The notes under the pieces are model-generated. The model was not told the origin of the DNA, searched no databases, and saw only the letters and a list, made by a program, of their open reading frames with translations. Both the position numbers and the translations under genes were made by a program. Source: Oscillospiraceae bacterium (GTDB taxonomy: Bacteria; Bacillota; Clostridia; Oscillospirales; Ruminococcaceae). From it: a DNA stretch of 60,314 nucleotides. Numbering within the stretch: the stretch's first letter is position 1; every line of letters begins with the position of its first letter. The stretch is from positions 1 to 60,314 of the forward strand of contig JAFTVU010000048.1 in NCBI GenBank assembly GCA_017465665.1, written 5' to 3'. Below, piece after piece: positions 30,101 to 37,749 of this stretch.

Positions 30101-32339
30101 GGTGGATTCCACGAATAATACTATCACGATGGATTATACCCATCCCGATACCGTTGACCCCACGAGGACTGTCACCGAAACACTGACCATAACCATCCCC
30201 GACGGTACCTACAACAACGCTTCCGAGTTCACGAATGCCGTGAATTCCGCTATCGCGGCTGACCCTGCTCTCAGCGGCAAGATCACTGCAAGCTATGCGG
30301 ATTCGGGAAGCAACAAGGGTCTTACTTTCAAAACGGTGAACGGCGGCGCTGGCTATGAGCTCTCCAACTTAGGCGGTACATTCGGCGCGGATAAATACAT
30401 AGATAAGGCGGATACCACAGGCGGTACTGTTGACGAAGGCGCAAACGTTGTAAAATACCCTGCGAGCGCTTTCAATGAAAAGTACAGCACGCTCTTTACG
30501 GGAAGCGGACTGGAGATAAACGATTCCAACGATCACGTTGCGCTTACCATAAACGGCACTCTGTATGAGTTCGACATCGCTCACGGCACATACAAGGACA
30601 GCGCAGGCAGCACCTCTCTAACAGATCAGATCAGAAACGGACTTTCTGCGGCGGGAGTTACCGTAACGGACAGCGGCGGCACTCTCATGCTGGTCACTGA
30701 TGCTGTGGGCAATGGAACTTCGATACGGCTTGCCGCATCCAACACCGCGCCCTGCTTTATGAGAGCGGAAAACATAAAGGCGCCCGTTTCCGCTGCACGA
30801 GACAGCGAGGCATGCTATATTATCGGCGGTGTGAACTGCAGCTCCATCGAGATCAGGGAAAACCAGACCGATATGAGCTTCGATTACTCTCAGGACGGCA
30901 ACACATACAAGGTCGATGTCAGCGTAAGCACAGGTACATATACCGCGGCTTCTCTGGCACAGGCTATACAGGACAGCATCAATCAGACGCTCCCTGCAGG
31001 CGCTCTTGAGGTATATGTAAACAGCTATAACAATATCGGTATAAAGAGCGGCACGATCACTCCGCTGAGAAGTATATCAAACTTCAGCGGCAATCTGTTC
31101 GATACGGCATTCCAGACCGCAACCTACAGATACATTACACCGCACGATACGATCAAGGGAAGTTCCACTGATAAGTCACGCTCCTACATTATCGGCAGAA
31201 ATGACCTTTCTCCCGAAACAGCAGAGGAGATGTCGTCAGGATCAAACGTTATCATCTATCCTGCGCTGAATGACCAGTTTATATTTGATCTGCAGTATAA
31301 CGGCATCAAATACAAGGTGGAATTTACCATTCCTGCAGGCGAATACGGACCTCAGGAGCTGGCTGCCGCTATTGAGCAGGCGGGCAGGGATACTCTCAAC
31401 AACCTTACTGATCAGAACGGTGATCCGTTCCCTCAGGATGCGTTCAGAGCCACAATAGGACTAAAGGCTATCGGCACTTCAGAGAATAACACATCCATAA
31501 AGAGCGAGGACAAGCTGGTGCTCAGCTTCGGCATACCCGACGACGGTAAGGTGGATGATATGCTGTGCATAATCGACGGTGTGCGCGGCAGCGCTGCTTA
31601 TCGTATCTTCTATGCCGCTACACAGTCGCCTACGCCCTCAAAGGTCATCGGCAAGGCAGACCTTACAAACGGTGTGATGATAACCGCAGGCGAGAACGAT
31701 ACTTTCAGCTACACGCTTGACGGCACGGAATACTCCGTGACCATACCTGAGGACACCTACACCTGCGATGAGCTGTACGAATATCTGAACGGGCAGTACG
31801 AGGCTATGGGCAGTATGGTGCGCTGCACCAACATGGACGGACACCTGATGTTCTATACCATCGAAAACGGTGCGTACGATATCGATGTGTTCAAAGGCAA
31901 TGCGGCTGATACGCTGTTCTACGGCGGAGAAAAGCGCGAATCCGATACCGAGATAGGCATTCACACAGGCAGAAGAACAGATACTTATATCTGGTATCTC
32001 AGGACCCGTGTGGACGACCACCTCATGCGTATAAACACAACAGGCATCACTACCGCGGAACGTGCAATAAAGGCAATGGACAGAGTGGATGCGGCGGTGA
32101 ATTATCTATCACGCTGGCGCGCGCTTTCAGGTGCAAACGAGAACCGCTCCCGTCATACCTACGAAAGAAATACGGAATATATTGCAAACCTTGAATCCGC
32201 TGATGCAGAGCTGCGCGATGCAGATATCGCAAAGGAAGCAGCCGAGCTTGCAAAGCAGCAGATACTCATTCAGGCACAGAATGCGATGATAGAGCAGAGC
32301 AAGCAGCAGCACAGCTCCATAATGGACGTGCTGGCATGA
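27177..32339 (+). CDS. Giant flagellin (1,720 residues) with repeated central modules
   Basis: Residues 1-140 are a standard flagellin N-domain (KKLKKASERLSSGYRINRAADDAAGL, RNIEDGIGFVRTVEGA, LKELAVQSANGTY). The last 85 are the matching C-domain (RNTEYIANLESADAELRDADIAKE, QNAMIEQSKQQ). These helices form the filament core. Between them about 1,450 residues replace the usual short D2/D3 region. They contain about eleven modules spaced 105-140 residues apart, each with a strand ending in I-P-x-G-T-Y, a helix and a second strand; GTY-like sites lie near 188, 295, 424, 554, 762, 876, 1008, 1136, 1251, 1386 and 1524. A Gly/Ser run lies near 646. Ordinary flagellins have 280-550 residues. There is no HExxH, so it is not a flagellinolysin. 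No other flagellar gene is in the window. Confidence 0.93.
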   Translation: MGMVIQHMASTQIAVDKQQDSLKKLKKASERLSSGYRINRAADDAAGLAVSEKLRSIRRGLRQGLRNIEDGIGFVRTVEGASQEIHNMLHRLKELAVQSANGTYDDDVDREALDLEYQQILDEIDQMTDNADFNGVPLFEKHLSAFEMNEGDVRHDSAIKINNKNDTLVLGYTIDGVEKQITVDIPHGTYSAEETADIIDTYLFEHAPELIIGVNTEGQFTMQAEGGSVDNISGNAASLFYNTVVGSSDGYLMGVTYFPDVQRDEVEILANTNDVMSFRVGNTDDTLYSVTIDPGSYTRAELIDAINAKIGAAGIPGNVKAVACENDDGQQIIGLASDSTITGLSGNFIRLDGITSPIYDISFYGDIDNTPAELSGAKRIPDNMVIERNRNDYFVLNLKYYGDDASQKSGTIRIDLLSPDENEKVYATPADLISTIQQQLDDAGYPFTASINGRGGIQITSDQFGKKCEVRLNSTNVPSKYMIYDLFDAGSLNVLTPRVSDSSYTRASFTAYKKLGPSVYVPPTENTLSFNITVSDTNSSPETNHRVDVVIPSGTYSTTDALVQTMNDYLDINYPDIADKLQFSIDASNTLKLYAEGSNSSKIERIEIDPTSSAYYRLVGGATYHNAFDFEDGYEEPYITSSDQIGGGGGSSSGRNNVTMTSGTTIQGTSESPGLSVTQNHQQAQHITYSDISPVPVKGTATYNKIEGVGGKGEIVDQSPATLTLPGILTQYTEPGTSSEARTLRFTLVDDTGSYDYEIDIPAGTDRNTAINMIASEVGDRATVSTSGSDLTITTKYEGDLAEFTSVSGSALTKASESSLARKSGAVIDKDANMVYLPAKSTISNALSRIPYTADASNDRLIMTAGQHSYDLTLTHKTYSTLQELADEINAQIAAADGGTAATTFEVGSNGKSLVITAPLKEKGGISIDDASTCRIAYTLNKVPTSTPNYNPATGNVENPASMRAEGISTHFPKTVDSTNNTITMDYTHPDTVDPTRTVTETLTITIPDGTYNNASEFTNAVNSAIAADPALSGKITASYADSGSNKGLTFKTVNGGAGYELSNLGGTFGADKYIDKADTTGGTVDEGANVVKYPASAFNEKYSTLFTGSGLEINDSNDHVALTINGTLYEFDIAHGTYKDSAGSTSLTDQIRNGLSAAGVTVTDSGGTLMLVTDAVGNGTSIRLAASNTAPCFMRAENIKAPVSAARDSEACYIIGGVNCSSIEIRENQTDMSFDYSQDGNTYKVDVSVSTGTYTAASLAQAIQDSINQTLPAGALEVYVNSYNNIGIKSGTITPLRSISNFSGNLFDTAFQTATYRYITPHDTIKGSSTDKSRSYIIGRNDLSPETAEEMSSGSNVIIYPALNDQFIFDLQYNGIKYKVEFTIPAGEYGPQELAAAIEQAGRDTLNNLTDQNGDPFPQDAFRATIGLKAIGTSENNTSIKSEDKLVLSFGIPDDGKVDDMLCIIDGVRGSAAYRIFYAATQSPTPSKVIGKADLTNGVMITAGENDTFSYTLDGTEYSVTIPEDTYTCDELYEYLNGQYEAMGSMVRCTNMDGHLMFYTIENGAYDIDVFKGNAADTLFYGGEKRESDTEIGIHTGRRTDTYIWYLRTRVDDHLMRINTTGITTAERAIKAMDRVDAAVNYLSRWRALSGANENRSRHTYERNTEYIANLESADAELRDADIAKEAAELAKQQILIQAQNAMIEQSKQQHSSIMDVLA

Positions 32340-32350
32340 TGAAAAGAAAT

Positions 32351-32393
32351 ATCCCCGTGATACGGCATTGCCACGTCACGGGGATGTTGTTTT
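32351..32393. terminator. Bidirectional terminator
   Basis: ATCCCCGTGA (32351-32360) pairs perfectly with TCACGGGGAT (32376-32385), followed by GTTGTTTTA. It separates the flagellin and the convergent flavodoxin-like gene. Confidence 0.82.
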
Positions 32394-32877
32394 ATATCTT
32401 CATCAGCATGAAAGCGATGAGCTCCTGCAGGTACTCCTCGGAAACGAAATCTCCGCCCTCTTTGAACACCTTTATAGCGTCTGCGTATTCGGGCTTGTTC
32501 TCCTTGATGAGGCTGTCACGCACAAGCCCGAGCATCATCTTGTTTATGCCCTTGAGCTTGCTGTTATCAAGTCCGCCCCACATATAGAACAGCGGGATCT
32601 CCAGCTTGTTTGCTTCGCGCACTATCTTAGTGTTCTCGTCCGAGCGCGGATTCATGCCTACTGCGCCTGTAGCAGCAACGTTCCACAGCTTTTTCGCCTT
32701 GTCAAGACCCTGTATCTTGTTTGCAAATACCCAGCCGAGGAACACTATCTCCTCGTCCCTTGCCACCTGCTTTTTCGCCTCGGCAAGAGGATAAGCGGGA
32801 ACTCCTGTCTTTTCGCTCAGTATCTTAGCGTAGCGCTCTGTGAAGCCTGTGTTGGATTCGTATACTATTGCTTTCAT
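32392..32877 (-). CDS. Flavodoxin-domain protein
   Basis: The product is 161 residues. It begins MKAIVYESNTGFTERYAKILSEKTG, where S-N-T-G-F-T is the FMN phosphate-binding loop of flavodoxins. The later part (IVFLGWVFANKIQGL, PLFYMWGGLD) follows the flavodoxin fold. It probably transfers electrons or acts as a small FMN oxidoreductase in the cytosol. The ATG at 32877 gives the family N-terminus and follows GAAAGGAAGATCATT; a longer frame exists upstream but adds only a basic tail. The gene is monocistronic with its own promoter. Confidence 0.82.
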   Translation of the reverse strand: MKAIVYESNTGFTERYAKILSEKTGVPAYPLAEAKKQVARDEEIVFLGWVFANKIQGLDKAKKLWNVAATGAVGMNPRSDENTKIVREANKLEIPLFYMWGGLDNSKLKGINKMMLGLVRDSLIKENKPEYADAIKVFKEGGDFVSEEYLQELIAFMLMKI

Positions 32878-32909
32878 AATGATCTTCCTTTCGTGTGATA
32901 TCTGCTTCA

Positions 32910-32938
32910 ATCATACCATATATCCTGCGGATTGTCAA
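32910..32938 (-). promoter_or_regulatory. Promoter of the flavodoxin-like gene
   Basis: On the minus strand TTGACA (32933-32938) and TATGAT (32910-32915) are 17 bp apart. Confidence 0.78.
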
Positions 32939-33011
32939 ACAGCTTTAGCGCTTTACTGCATTTTAGCCAAAAAATCTTCGGTATGAGCGTGAAAATACGG
33001 TACATATTTCG

Positions 33012-33041
33012 TTGACAATAACAGCGATATTGTGATAGAAT
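33012..33041 (+). promoter_or_regulatory. Promoter of ilvB-ilvN
   Basis: TTGACA (33012-33017) and TAGAAT (33036-33041) are 18 bp apart, with a TG extension. The leader is only about 30 nt, too short for a T-box or a leader-peptide attenuator. Confidence 0.78.
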
Positions 33042-33077
33042 ATATGTGGATAATAATAAAAGAAAGGCAGATAAAAA

Positions 33078-34766
33078 ATGAAATTAAGCGGCTCAGATAT
33101 TATAGTTGAATGCCTGCTGGAGCAGGGTGCGGATACCGTTTTCGGATACCCGGGCGGAGCAGTGCTCAACATTTATGACAGCTTGTACAAATACAGCGAC
33201 AGGATACGTCACGTCATCACCTCCCACGAACAGGGCGCGTGCCACGCGGCGGATGGCTATGCGCGTTCCACAGGCAGAACAGGTGTGGTCATAGCCACAT
33301 CGGGTCCCGGTGCTACTAACCTCATCACAGGTATAGCCACAGCGTATATGGATTCCGTCCCCCTTGTTGCCATTACAGGCAATGTTTCCAGAAACCTGCT
33401 GGGTCTGGACAGCTTTCAGGAGGTGGATATCACAGGTATCACCATGCCTGTTACAAAGCATAACTTCATCGTAAAGGATGTGGAGGATCTTGCGGATACT
33501 CTCCGCCTTGCTTTCAGGATAGCTTCCAGCGGAAGAAAGGGTCCTGTCCTTGTGGATATACCAAAGGATATCACTGCTGCCGTGGCTGAATACGAAAAGC
33601 AGCCTGCGGTAGTTCCGTTCCCAGAGCCTGAGCTGAACGAAAAGGAGCTGGAAAAGGCGCTGAAGCTGATCGAAGAGAGCGAGCGTCCTTATATCTACAC
33701 AGGCGGTGGAGTTATCTCCTCCAATGCCTCTGCGGAGCTTAAAAGGCTTGCCGAGCTGTGCGATGCGCCTGTATCCTCCTCTCTGATGGGTCAGGGCGCT
33801 TATGACGAAACAGACCGCCGCTACATAGGTATGCTCGGTATGCACGGCACAGTAAAAGCAGCGTATGCGCTCAATCATTGCGATCTGCTGATAGGCATAG
33901 GCACACGCTTTTCCGATCGTGTAACGGGCGATACCTCCGTGTTCGGCAAAAACGCTAAGATAATCCATATTGATATAGACCCTGCCGAGTTCAACAAGAA
34001 CATCGATGCTTACGCAACTGTTTCGGGCGATGTTAAGGCGGTGCTCTCCGCACTGTGCGAGAAAGTTCAGCAGAAGCATAATCCCGAATGGTGCGCCGAG
34101 ATACTTGACGGCGATTTCGGAGAGCCTCAGCAGGTGGGCACGCAGGAGCTTCCTGTTACTCCGCAGGCTGTTATACGCAAGCTGGACGAGCTGACGAACG
34201 GCGAGGCTATAATCTCCACCGAGGTCGGACAGAATCAGATGTGGGCGGCGCAGTACTATGATTACAAGCGTCCGCGCAGCTTCGTTTCCTCAGGCGGCCT
34301 CGGAACTATGGGCTTCGGTCTCGGTGCTTCTATCGGCGCAAAGGTGGGCAATCCCGATAAGACCGTTGTGAATATCGCAGGCGACGGCAGCTTTGCGATG
34401 AACCTCAACGAGCTTATAACAGCCGCTACCCACGGTATAAACATCATCCAGCTGGTTATCAATAATCATGTTCTTGGTATGGTGCGCCAGTGGCAGAGAT
34501 TGTTCTATAATAAGCACTTCTCCCAAACAACACTGGATGCGCGTTATATCGATTATGTCAAGCTGGGCGAGGCGTTCAATATCCGCACATTCGTTATCGA
34601 GAAGAACGAGGATATCGAGCCTGTACTGAAGCAGGCGCTGGAGATATCTGAGTCCGCGCCTGTAATGGTAGAGGTGCGTATAGACCGCGATATCAACGTG
34701 CTTCCCATGATACCTGCGGGTCAGCCTGTGGTTGATCCGATCACAACGATAGATCTGGAGGACTGA
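33078..34766 (+). CDS. ilvB: Acetolactate synthase, large (catalytic) subunit
   Basis: This 562-residue enzyme condenses two pyruvates (or pyruvate with 2-oxobutyrate) in valine, leucine and isoleucine synthesis. The N-terminal domain has the catalytic glutamate in SHEQGACHAADGYAR (about residue 51). A middle FAD domain follows, then the thiamine-diphosphate domain with GDGSFAMNLNELITAATHGINIIQLVINN. Length and motif order are standard. The ATG at 33078 follows AAAGGCAGATAAAAA. The regulatory subunit gene starts 3 bp after its stop, so both are co-transcribed and made together. Confidence 0.96.
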   Translation: MKLSGSDIIVECLLEQGADTVFGYPGGAVLNIYDSLYKYSDRIRHVITSHEQGACHAADGYARSTGRTGVVIATSGPGATNLITGIATAYMDSVPLVAITGNVSRNLLGLDSFQEVDITGITMPVTKHNFIVKDVEDLADTLRLAFRIASSGRKGPVLVDIPKDITAAVAEYEKQPAVVPFPEPELNEKELEKALKLIEESERPYIYTGGGVISSNASAELKRLAELCDAPVSSSLMGQGAYDETDRRYIGMLGMHGTVKAAYALNHCDLLIGIGTRFSDRVTGDTSVFGKNAKIIHIDIDPAEFNKNIDAYATVSGDVKAVLSALCEKVQQKHNPEWCAEILDGDFGEPQQVGTQELPVTPQAVIRKLDELTNGEAIISTEVGQNQMWAAQYYDYKRPRSFVSSGGLGTMGFGLGASIGAKVGNPDKTVVNIAGDGSFAMNLNELITAATHGINIIQLVINNHVLGMVRQWQRLFYNKHFSQTTLDARYIDYVKLGEAFNIRTFVIEKNEDIEPVLKQALEISESAPVMVEVRIDRDINVLPMIPAGQPVVDPITTIDLED

Positions 34767-34769
34767 GCT

Positions 34770-35240
34770 ATGCACGAGTATGTATTATCCGTAAAGGTAG
34801 ACAATAACAACGGTGTGCTGCTGCGCGTAGCGAGCCTTTTCAGCAGACGCTTCTTCAACATCAAGAGCCTGAACGTGGCTGAGACCGAGACCCCCGAGAT
34901 CTCCCGAATGACCATCGTTGTGGCAGGCGACAGACGTATCCTTGAGCAGATAAAGAATCAGCTTCTGAAGCTGTACGAGGTGCAGGAGGTAAACATCCTC
35001 GAAAATGCGGTATGCCGTGAGCATATCCTCATCCGCGCAGGCAGGAGCGAGGACGACCGCCACAAGATAATCGAGATAGCAAATCTCTATCGTGCGAAGC
35101 CTGTGGATATCCACCCCGATTCCATCATGCTTGAGCTTACAGGCGAGCCTGCAAAGATAGACAGCTTTATCGATCTTCTCAAGCCATTCGGCATCGTTAA
35201 GATGGTACGCAGCGGTATTTCTGCACTTGAAAGAGACTGA
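34770..35240 (+). CDS. ilvN: Acetolactate synthase, small (regulatory) subunit
   Basis: The product is 156 residues, the normal size for IlvN/IlvH. The first 75 form an ACT domain (VKVDNNNGVLLRVASLFSRRFFNIKSLNVAETETPEISRMTIVV) that binds valine for feedback control. The C-terminal half is the conserved ALS small-subunit domain ending in GIVKMVRSGISALERD. It lies 3 bp after ilvB and is followed at once by a terminator, so the operon has two genes. Confidence 0.96.
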   Translation: MHEYVLSVKVDNNNGVLLRVASLFSRRFFNIKSLNVAETETPEISRMTIVVAGDRRILEQIKNQLLKLYEVQEVNILENAVCREHILIRAGRSEDDRHKIIEIANLYRAKPVDIHPDSIMLELTGEPAKIDSFIDLLKPFGIVKMVRSGISALERD

Positions 35241-35247
35241 ATAAAGA

Positions 35248-35284
35248 AAGCTCCCGAGTTTTATTGCTCGGGAGCTTATTATAT
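35248..35284. terminator. Bidirectional terminator
   Basis: AAGCTCCCGAG (35248-35258) pairs with CTCGGGAGCTT (35267-35277), an 11-bp perfect stem, between convergent ilvN and the AI-2E family gene. Confidence 0.85.
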
Positions 35285-36561
35285 CATCTTCTGTGCTTGT
35301 TTTTCTTCTGCGGATAATTCTTCTTGGGAAGAGGCGCATTCTTTGCGGCAGGCGCAGGCTTCTCGGCAGGAGGAGCAGGCGGCTCTGTCGGAGCTTTATC
35401 CTGCTTCGGCTCAGGCTGTTCGGCGCTTGTAGTTACATTCGCCGCAATGGCAGACTTTTTAGGCTTGTTGAGATCCTCGCGCACCAGTCTGTAGATTATG
35501 GAGGCTACAGGCACTCCCAGCAGTACGCCGAGGATACCGCCGACGCCTGCGCCGATGGTAACAGCGGCAAGCACCCATATTCCTGGCAGACCTACGGAAG
35601 AGCCGACCACCTTAGGATAGATAAGGTTGCCCTCTACCTGCTGCAGAACTACTATGAAGATAAGGAATATAAGCGCCTGAATGGGCGACTGAGTGAGTAT
35701 CAGGAACGCGCCCACCGCACCGCCTATCAGCGGACCTACAACGGGTATCAGCGAGGTAAAGCCTGTAAGCACGCCTATCATGGGCGCATAGGGAAGCTGC
35801 AGTATCAGCATACCTACTGTACACAGCAGACCGAGTATAACAGCCTCTGTGCACTGACCTACGATGAAGTTGTGGAACGAATCATCCGCAACGCTGATGA
35901 GATATCTTGTCTTTTCGTACTTTTCGGGCTTCATGTACTTTTTCATGAGCCTTGTGCACTGTGAGCCAAGCACATCCTTGCCTGCAAGCAGGTACACGGC
36001 GAAAATGATGCCGATAACAACGGAGGTAACAGTGGAAGCCACGGAGGATACTGTATTTATCACGATGTTCATTGCACTGCCGAGACCCGATGTCAGCACC
36101 TTTGCTATATCTCCGAGCTTTGACTGCCAATCGATAGTGGAAAGCGTAGCGATTATGTCCTCGGGCACGATGCCTGTCTTTTCAAGCAGCTCAACGCCCT
36201 TTTCCATAGCCGCAGGGAACCTGTCTATCAGCAGATTGATACACTCGCCCAGCTGAGGGAGCACCAGCCAGAAGATAAGTCCCAATATAGCTATCAGTGT
36301 GATTATCGCAAGCACCAGAGAAAAACCGCGCCGCGTCTTGAGTACGAATTTCTTCTGCGATCTCGGGAAATAATGGCGCTCATAGTAGCTCATGAGTATA
36401 TTCATCGGGTAGGCTATACAGCAGCCGATGATGAGCGGTACGATAGCCGAGAACGCCGATGCAACAAAGCCTGAAACATAAGCCCAGTAATATATGCACA
36501 GATAGACCAGCACAACGCTTACGCCAAGCCTGAAGCAGGTCTTCCAGTTGATAGTACGCAT
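35284..36561 (-). CDS. AI-2E family transporter (PerM/YtvI-like)
   Basis: This 425-residue membrane protein has about eight helices: pairs near 12-30 and 33-55, one near 75-95, a central amphipathic region, and five more between 165 and 350. The late GFTSLIPVVGPLIGGAVGAFL and the preceding region are characteristic of the family. The tail (residues 370-425) is Pro/Ala-rich and ends in a strongly basic stretch, presumably cytosolic. Relatives export autoinducer-2 or act as Na+/H+ antiporters; which applies here cannot be told. The gene is monocistronic. Confidence 0.88.
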   Translation of the reverse strand: MRTINWKTCFRLGVSVVLVYLCIYYWAYVSGFVASAFSAIVPLIIGCCIAYPMNILMSYYERHYFPRSQKKFVLKTRRGFSLVLAIITLIAILGLIFWLVLPQLGECINLLIDRFPAAMEKGVELLEKTGIVPEDIIATLSTIDWQSKLGDIAKVLTSGLGSAMNIVINTVSSVASTVTSVVIGIIFAVYLLAGKDVLGSQCTRLMKKYMKPEKYEKTRYLISVADDSFHNFIVGQCTEAVILGLLCTVGMLILQLPYAPMIGVLTGFTSLIPVVGPLIGGAVGAFLILTQSPIQALIFLIFIVVLQQVEGNLIYPKVVGSSVGLPGIWVLAAVTIGAGVGGILGVLLGVPVASIIYRLVREDLNKPKKSAIAANVTTSAEQPEPKQDKAPTEPPAPPAEKPAPAAKNAPLPKKNYPQKKNKHRR

Positions 36562-36601
36562 GATAAAACACCTTTCATAATTAAATGATATTATATATTA
36601 T

Positions 36602-36630
36602 ATTGTACCCGTATCGCTCGGCTTTGTCAA
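36602..36630 (-). promoter_or_regulatory. Promoter of the AI-2E family gene
   Basis: On the minus strand TTGACA (36625-36630) and TACAAT (36602-36607) are 17 bp apart. Confidence 0.78.
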
Positions 36631-36669
36631 GAAGCACGGGACAAAATTGTCTGCTTTTTTACCATAGTC

Positions 36670-36698
36670 TTGCTTTTTTCGGGTAAAAAGTATATAAT
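36670..36698 (+). promoter_or_regulatory. Promoter of the MBL-fold hydrolase gene
   Basis: TTGCTT (36670-36675) and TATAAT (36693-36698) are 17 bp apart. Confidence 0.65.
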
Positions 36699-36732
36699 AG
36701 TTCATATAAATACAAATTACAGAGGCATTGAC

Positions 36733-37608
36733 ATGACAGGTATTACTATAACAGATGTCCGCGTACAGGCGGGCGACAGCGCTTTTCTTATAGACAACGG
36801 CAGGACCTCAGTCCTGTATGATACGGGCTTCGGCTTCACGGGCTTTGCGGTAGCGGAGAAGATAAAGGCAGCCCTCGGAGAACGCAGCCTTGATTACATT
36901 TTCCTTACCCATTCCCATTACGACCATGCGCTCGGCAGTGCGTATATACTCCATTATTTCCCCGATGCAAAGGTGGTCGCAGGTGAATACGCCGCAGGCG
37001 TCTTTAAGCGTGACGGAGCTAAAAAGGTGATGAAAGAGCTTGACGCGAAGTTCGCTGCAAAGTGCGGTGTGACGGATTACGAGTTCCTCGGTGACGAGCT
37101 GCGCGTGGATATCCCCTGTAAGGACGGTGATATCATCCGCGCAGGCGATATGACCTTTACCGTGCTGGATATGGTTGGGCATACAAGATGCTCTGTTGCG
37201 TTCTACTGCGCGGAGCATAAGCTGTTCCTCGCCAGCGAGACCACGGGCGTTTATGACGGCGGCGAAAGCATAGTACCGTCCTATCTCGTGAGCTACACCG
37301 CCGCTCTCGGTTCAGTCAGGCGCATGACCGCACTGGATATACAGCATGTGGTAGCGCCGCATCTGGGACTTCTGAACGAGGAGCAGACGCGCTTCTATCT
37401 CGATAACGCTTACCGCTGCGCCGAGGAGGCGTGTGATTTCTTTGCACAGCGCATCAGGGCAGGGAAGACGGACGAGGAGATTGTGGAGGATTTCAAGCAG
37501 CGCTACTGGCACGCCTACATCCGTGATATCTACCCCGTAGACGCCATGACGCTCAATACCACCATCATGGCAGGGCTTATCCGCAGGGAGGTCATATCGG
37601 AAAGCTGA
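36733..37608 (+). CDS. MBL-fold metallo-hydrolase
   Basis: This 291-residue protein has the metallo-beta-lactamase fold. The metal motif is THSHYDHALG (about residues 62-71). A further histidine sits in MVGHTRCSVAFYC, an acidic ligand region in LASETTG, and a late histidine in VVAPHLGLL. No signal peptide is present. The last 70 residues are helical with an unassigned role. The substrate is unknown; the superfamily includes thioesterases, lactonases and nucleases. The ATG at 36733 follows CAGAGGCATTGAC, and the longer frame overlaps the promoter. No operon partner is visible. Confidence 0.88.
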   Translation: MTGITITDVRVQAGDSAFLIDNGRTSVLYDTGFGFTGFAVAEKIKAALGERSLDYIFLTHSHYDHALGSAYILHYFPDAKVVAGEYAAGVFKRDGAKKVMKELDAKFAAKCGVTDYEFLGDELRVDIPCKDGDIIRAGDMTFTVLDMVGHTRCSVAFYCAEHKLFLASETTGVYDGGESIVPSYLVSYTAALGSVRRMTALDIQHVVAPHLGLLNEEQTRFYLDNAYRCAEEACDFFAQRIRAGKTDEEIVEDFKQRYWHAYIRDIYPVDAMTLNTTIMAGLIRREVISES

Positions 37609-37668
37609 TGTATATCAGAACCGATACAAAAATTTTAGGTATTTTACTTAAAAATACCGTTTTACCTA

Positions 37669-37697
37669 TTGCAATTGCAGAATAATTAGTGTATAAT
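37669..37697 (+). promoter_or_regulatory. Promoter of the first orphan sugar-binding lipoprotein
   Basis: TTGCAA (37669-37674) and TATAAT (37692-37697) are 17 bp apart, 53 bp before the gene. Confidence 0.78.
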
Positions 37698-37710
37698 AAG
37701 TATTGTTAAG

Positions 37711-37728
37711 CGCGTAAACGATTACGCG
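37711..37728. promoter_or_regulatory. LacI-type operator
   Basis: CGCGTAA (37711-37717), ACGA and TTACGCG (37722-37728) make a perfect palindrome. Its core GTAAACGATTAC has the central CG and flanking spacing of LacI-family operators. It lies just downstream of the -10, where a repressor would block initiation. Confidence 0.7.
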
Positions 37729-37749
37729 AAGGTATGGAGGACATAATTT

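Noticed and set aside
27177-32339. Flagellinolysin (flagellin with an inserted metalloprotease)
   Set aside because: The central region has no HExxH zinc motif; it is made of repeated modules instead.
33042-33077. Leucine/valine attenuator or T-box before ilvB
   Set aside because: The leader is only about 30 nt and has no hairpin or leader peptide.
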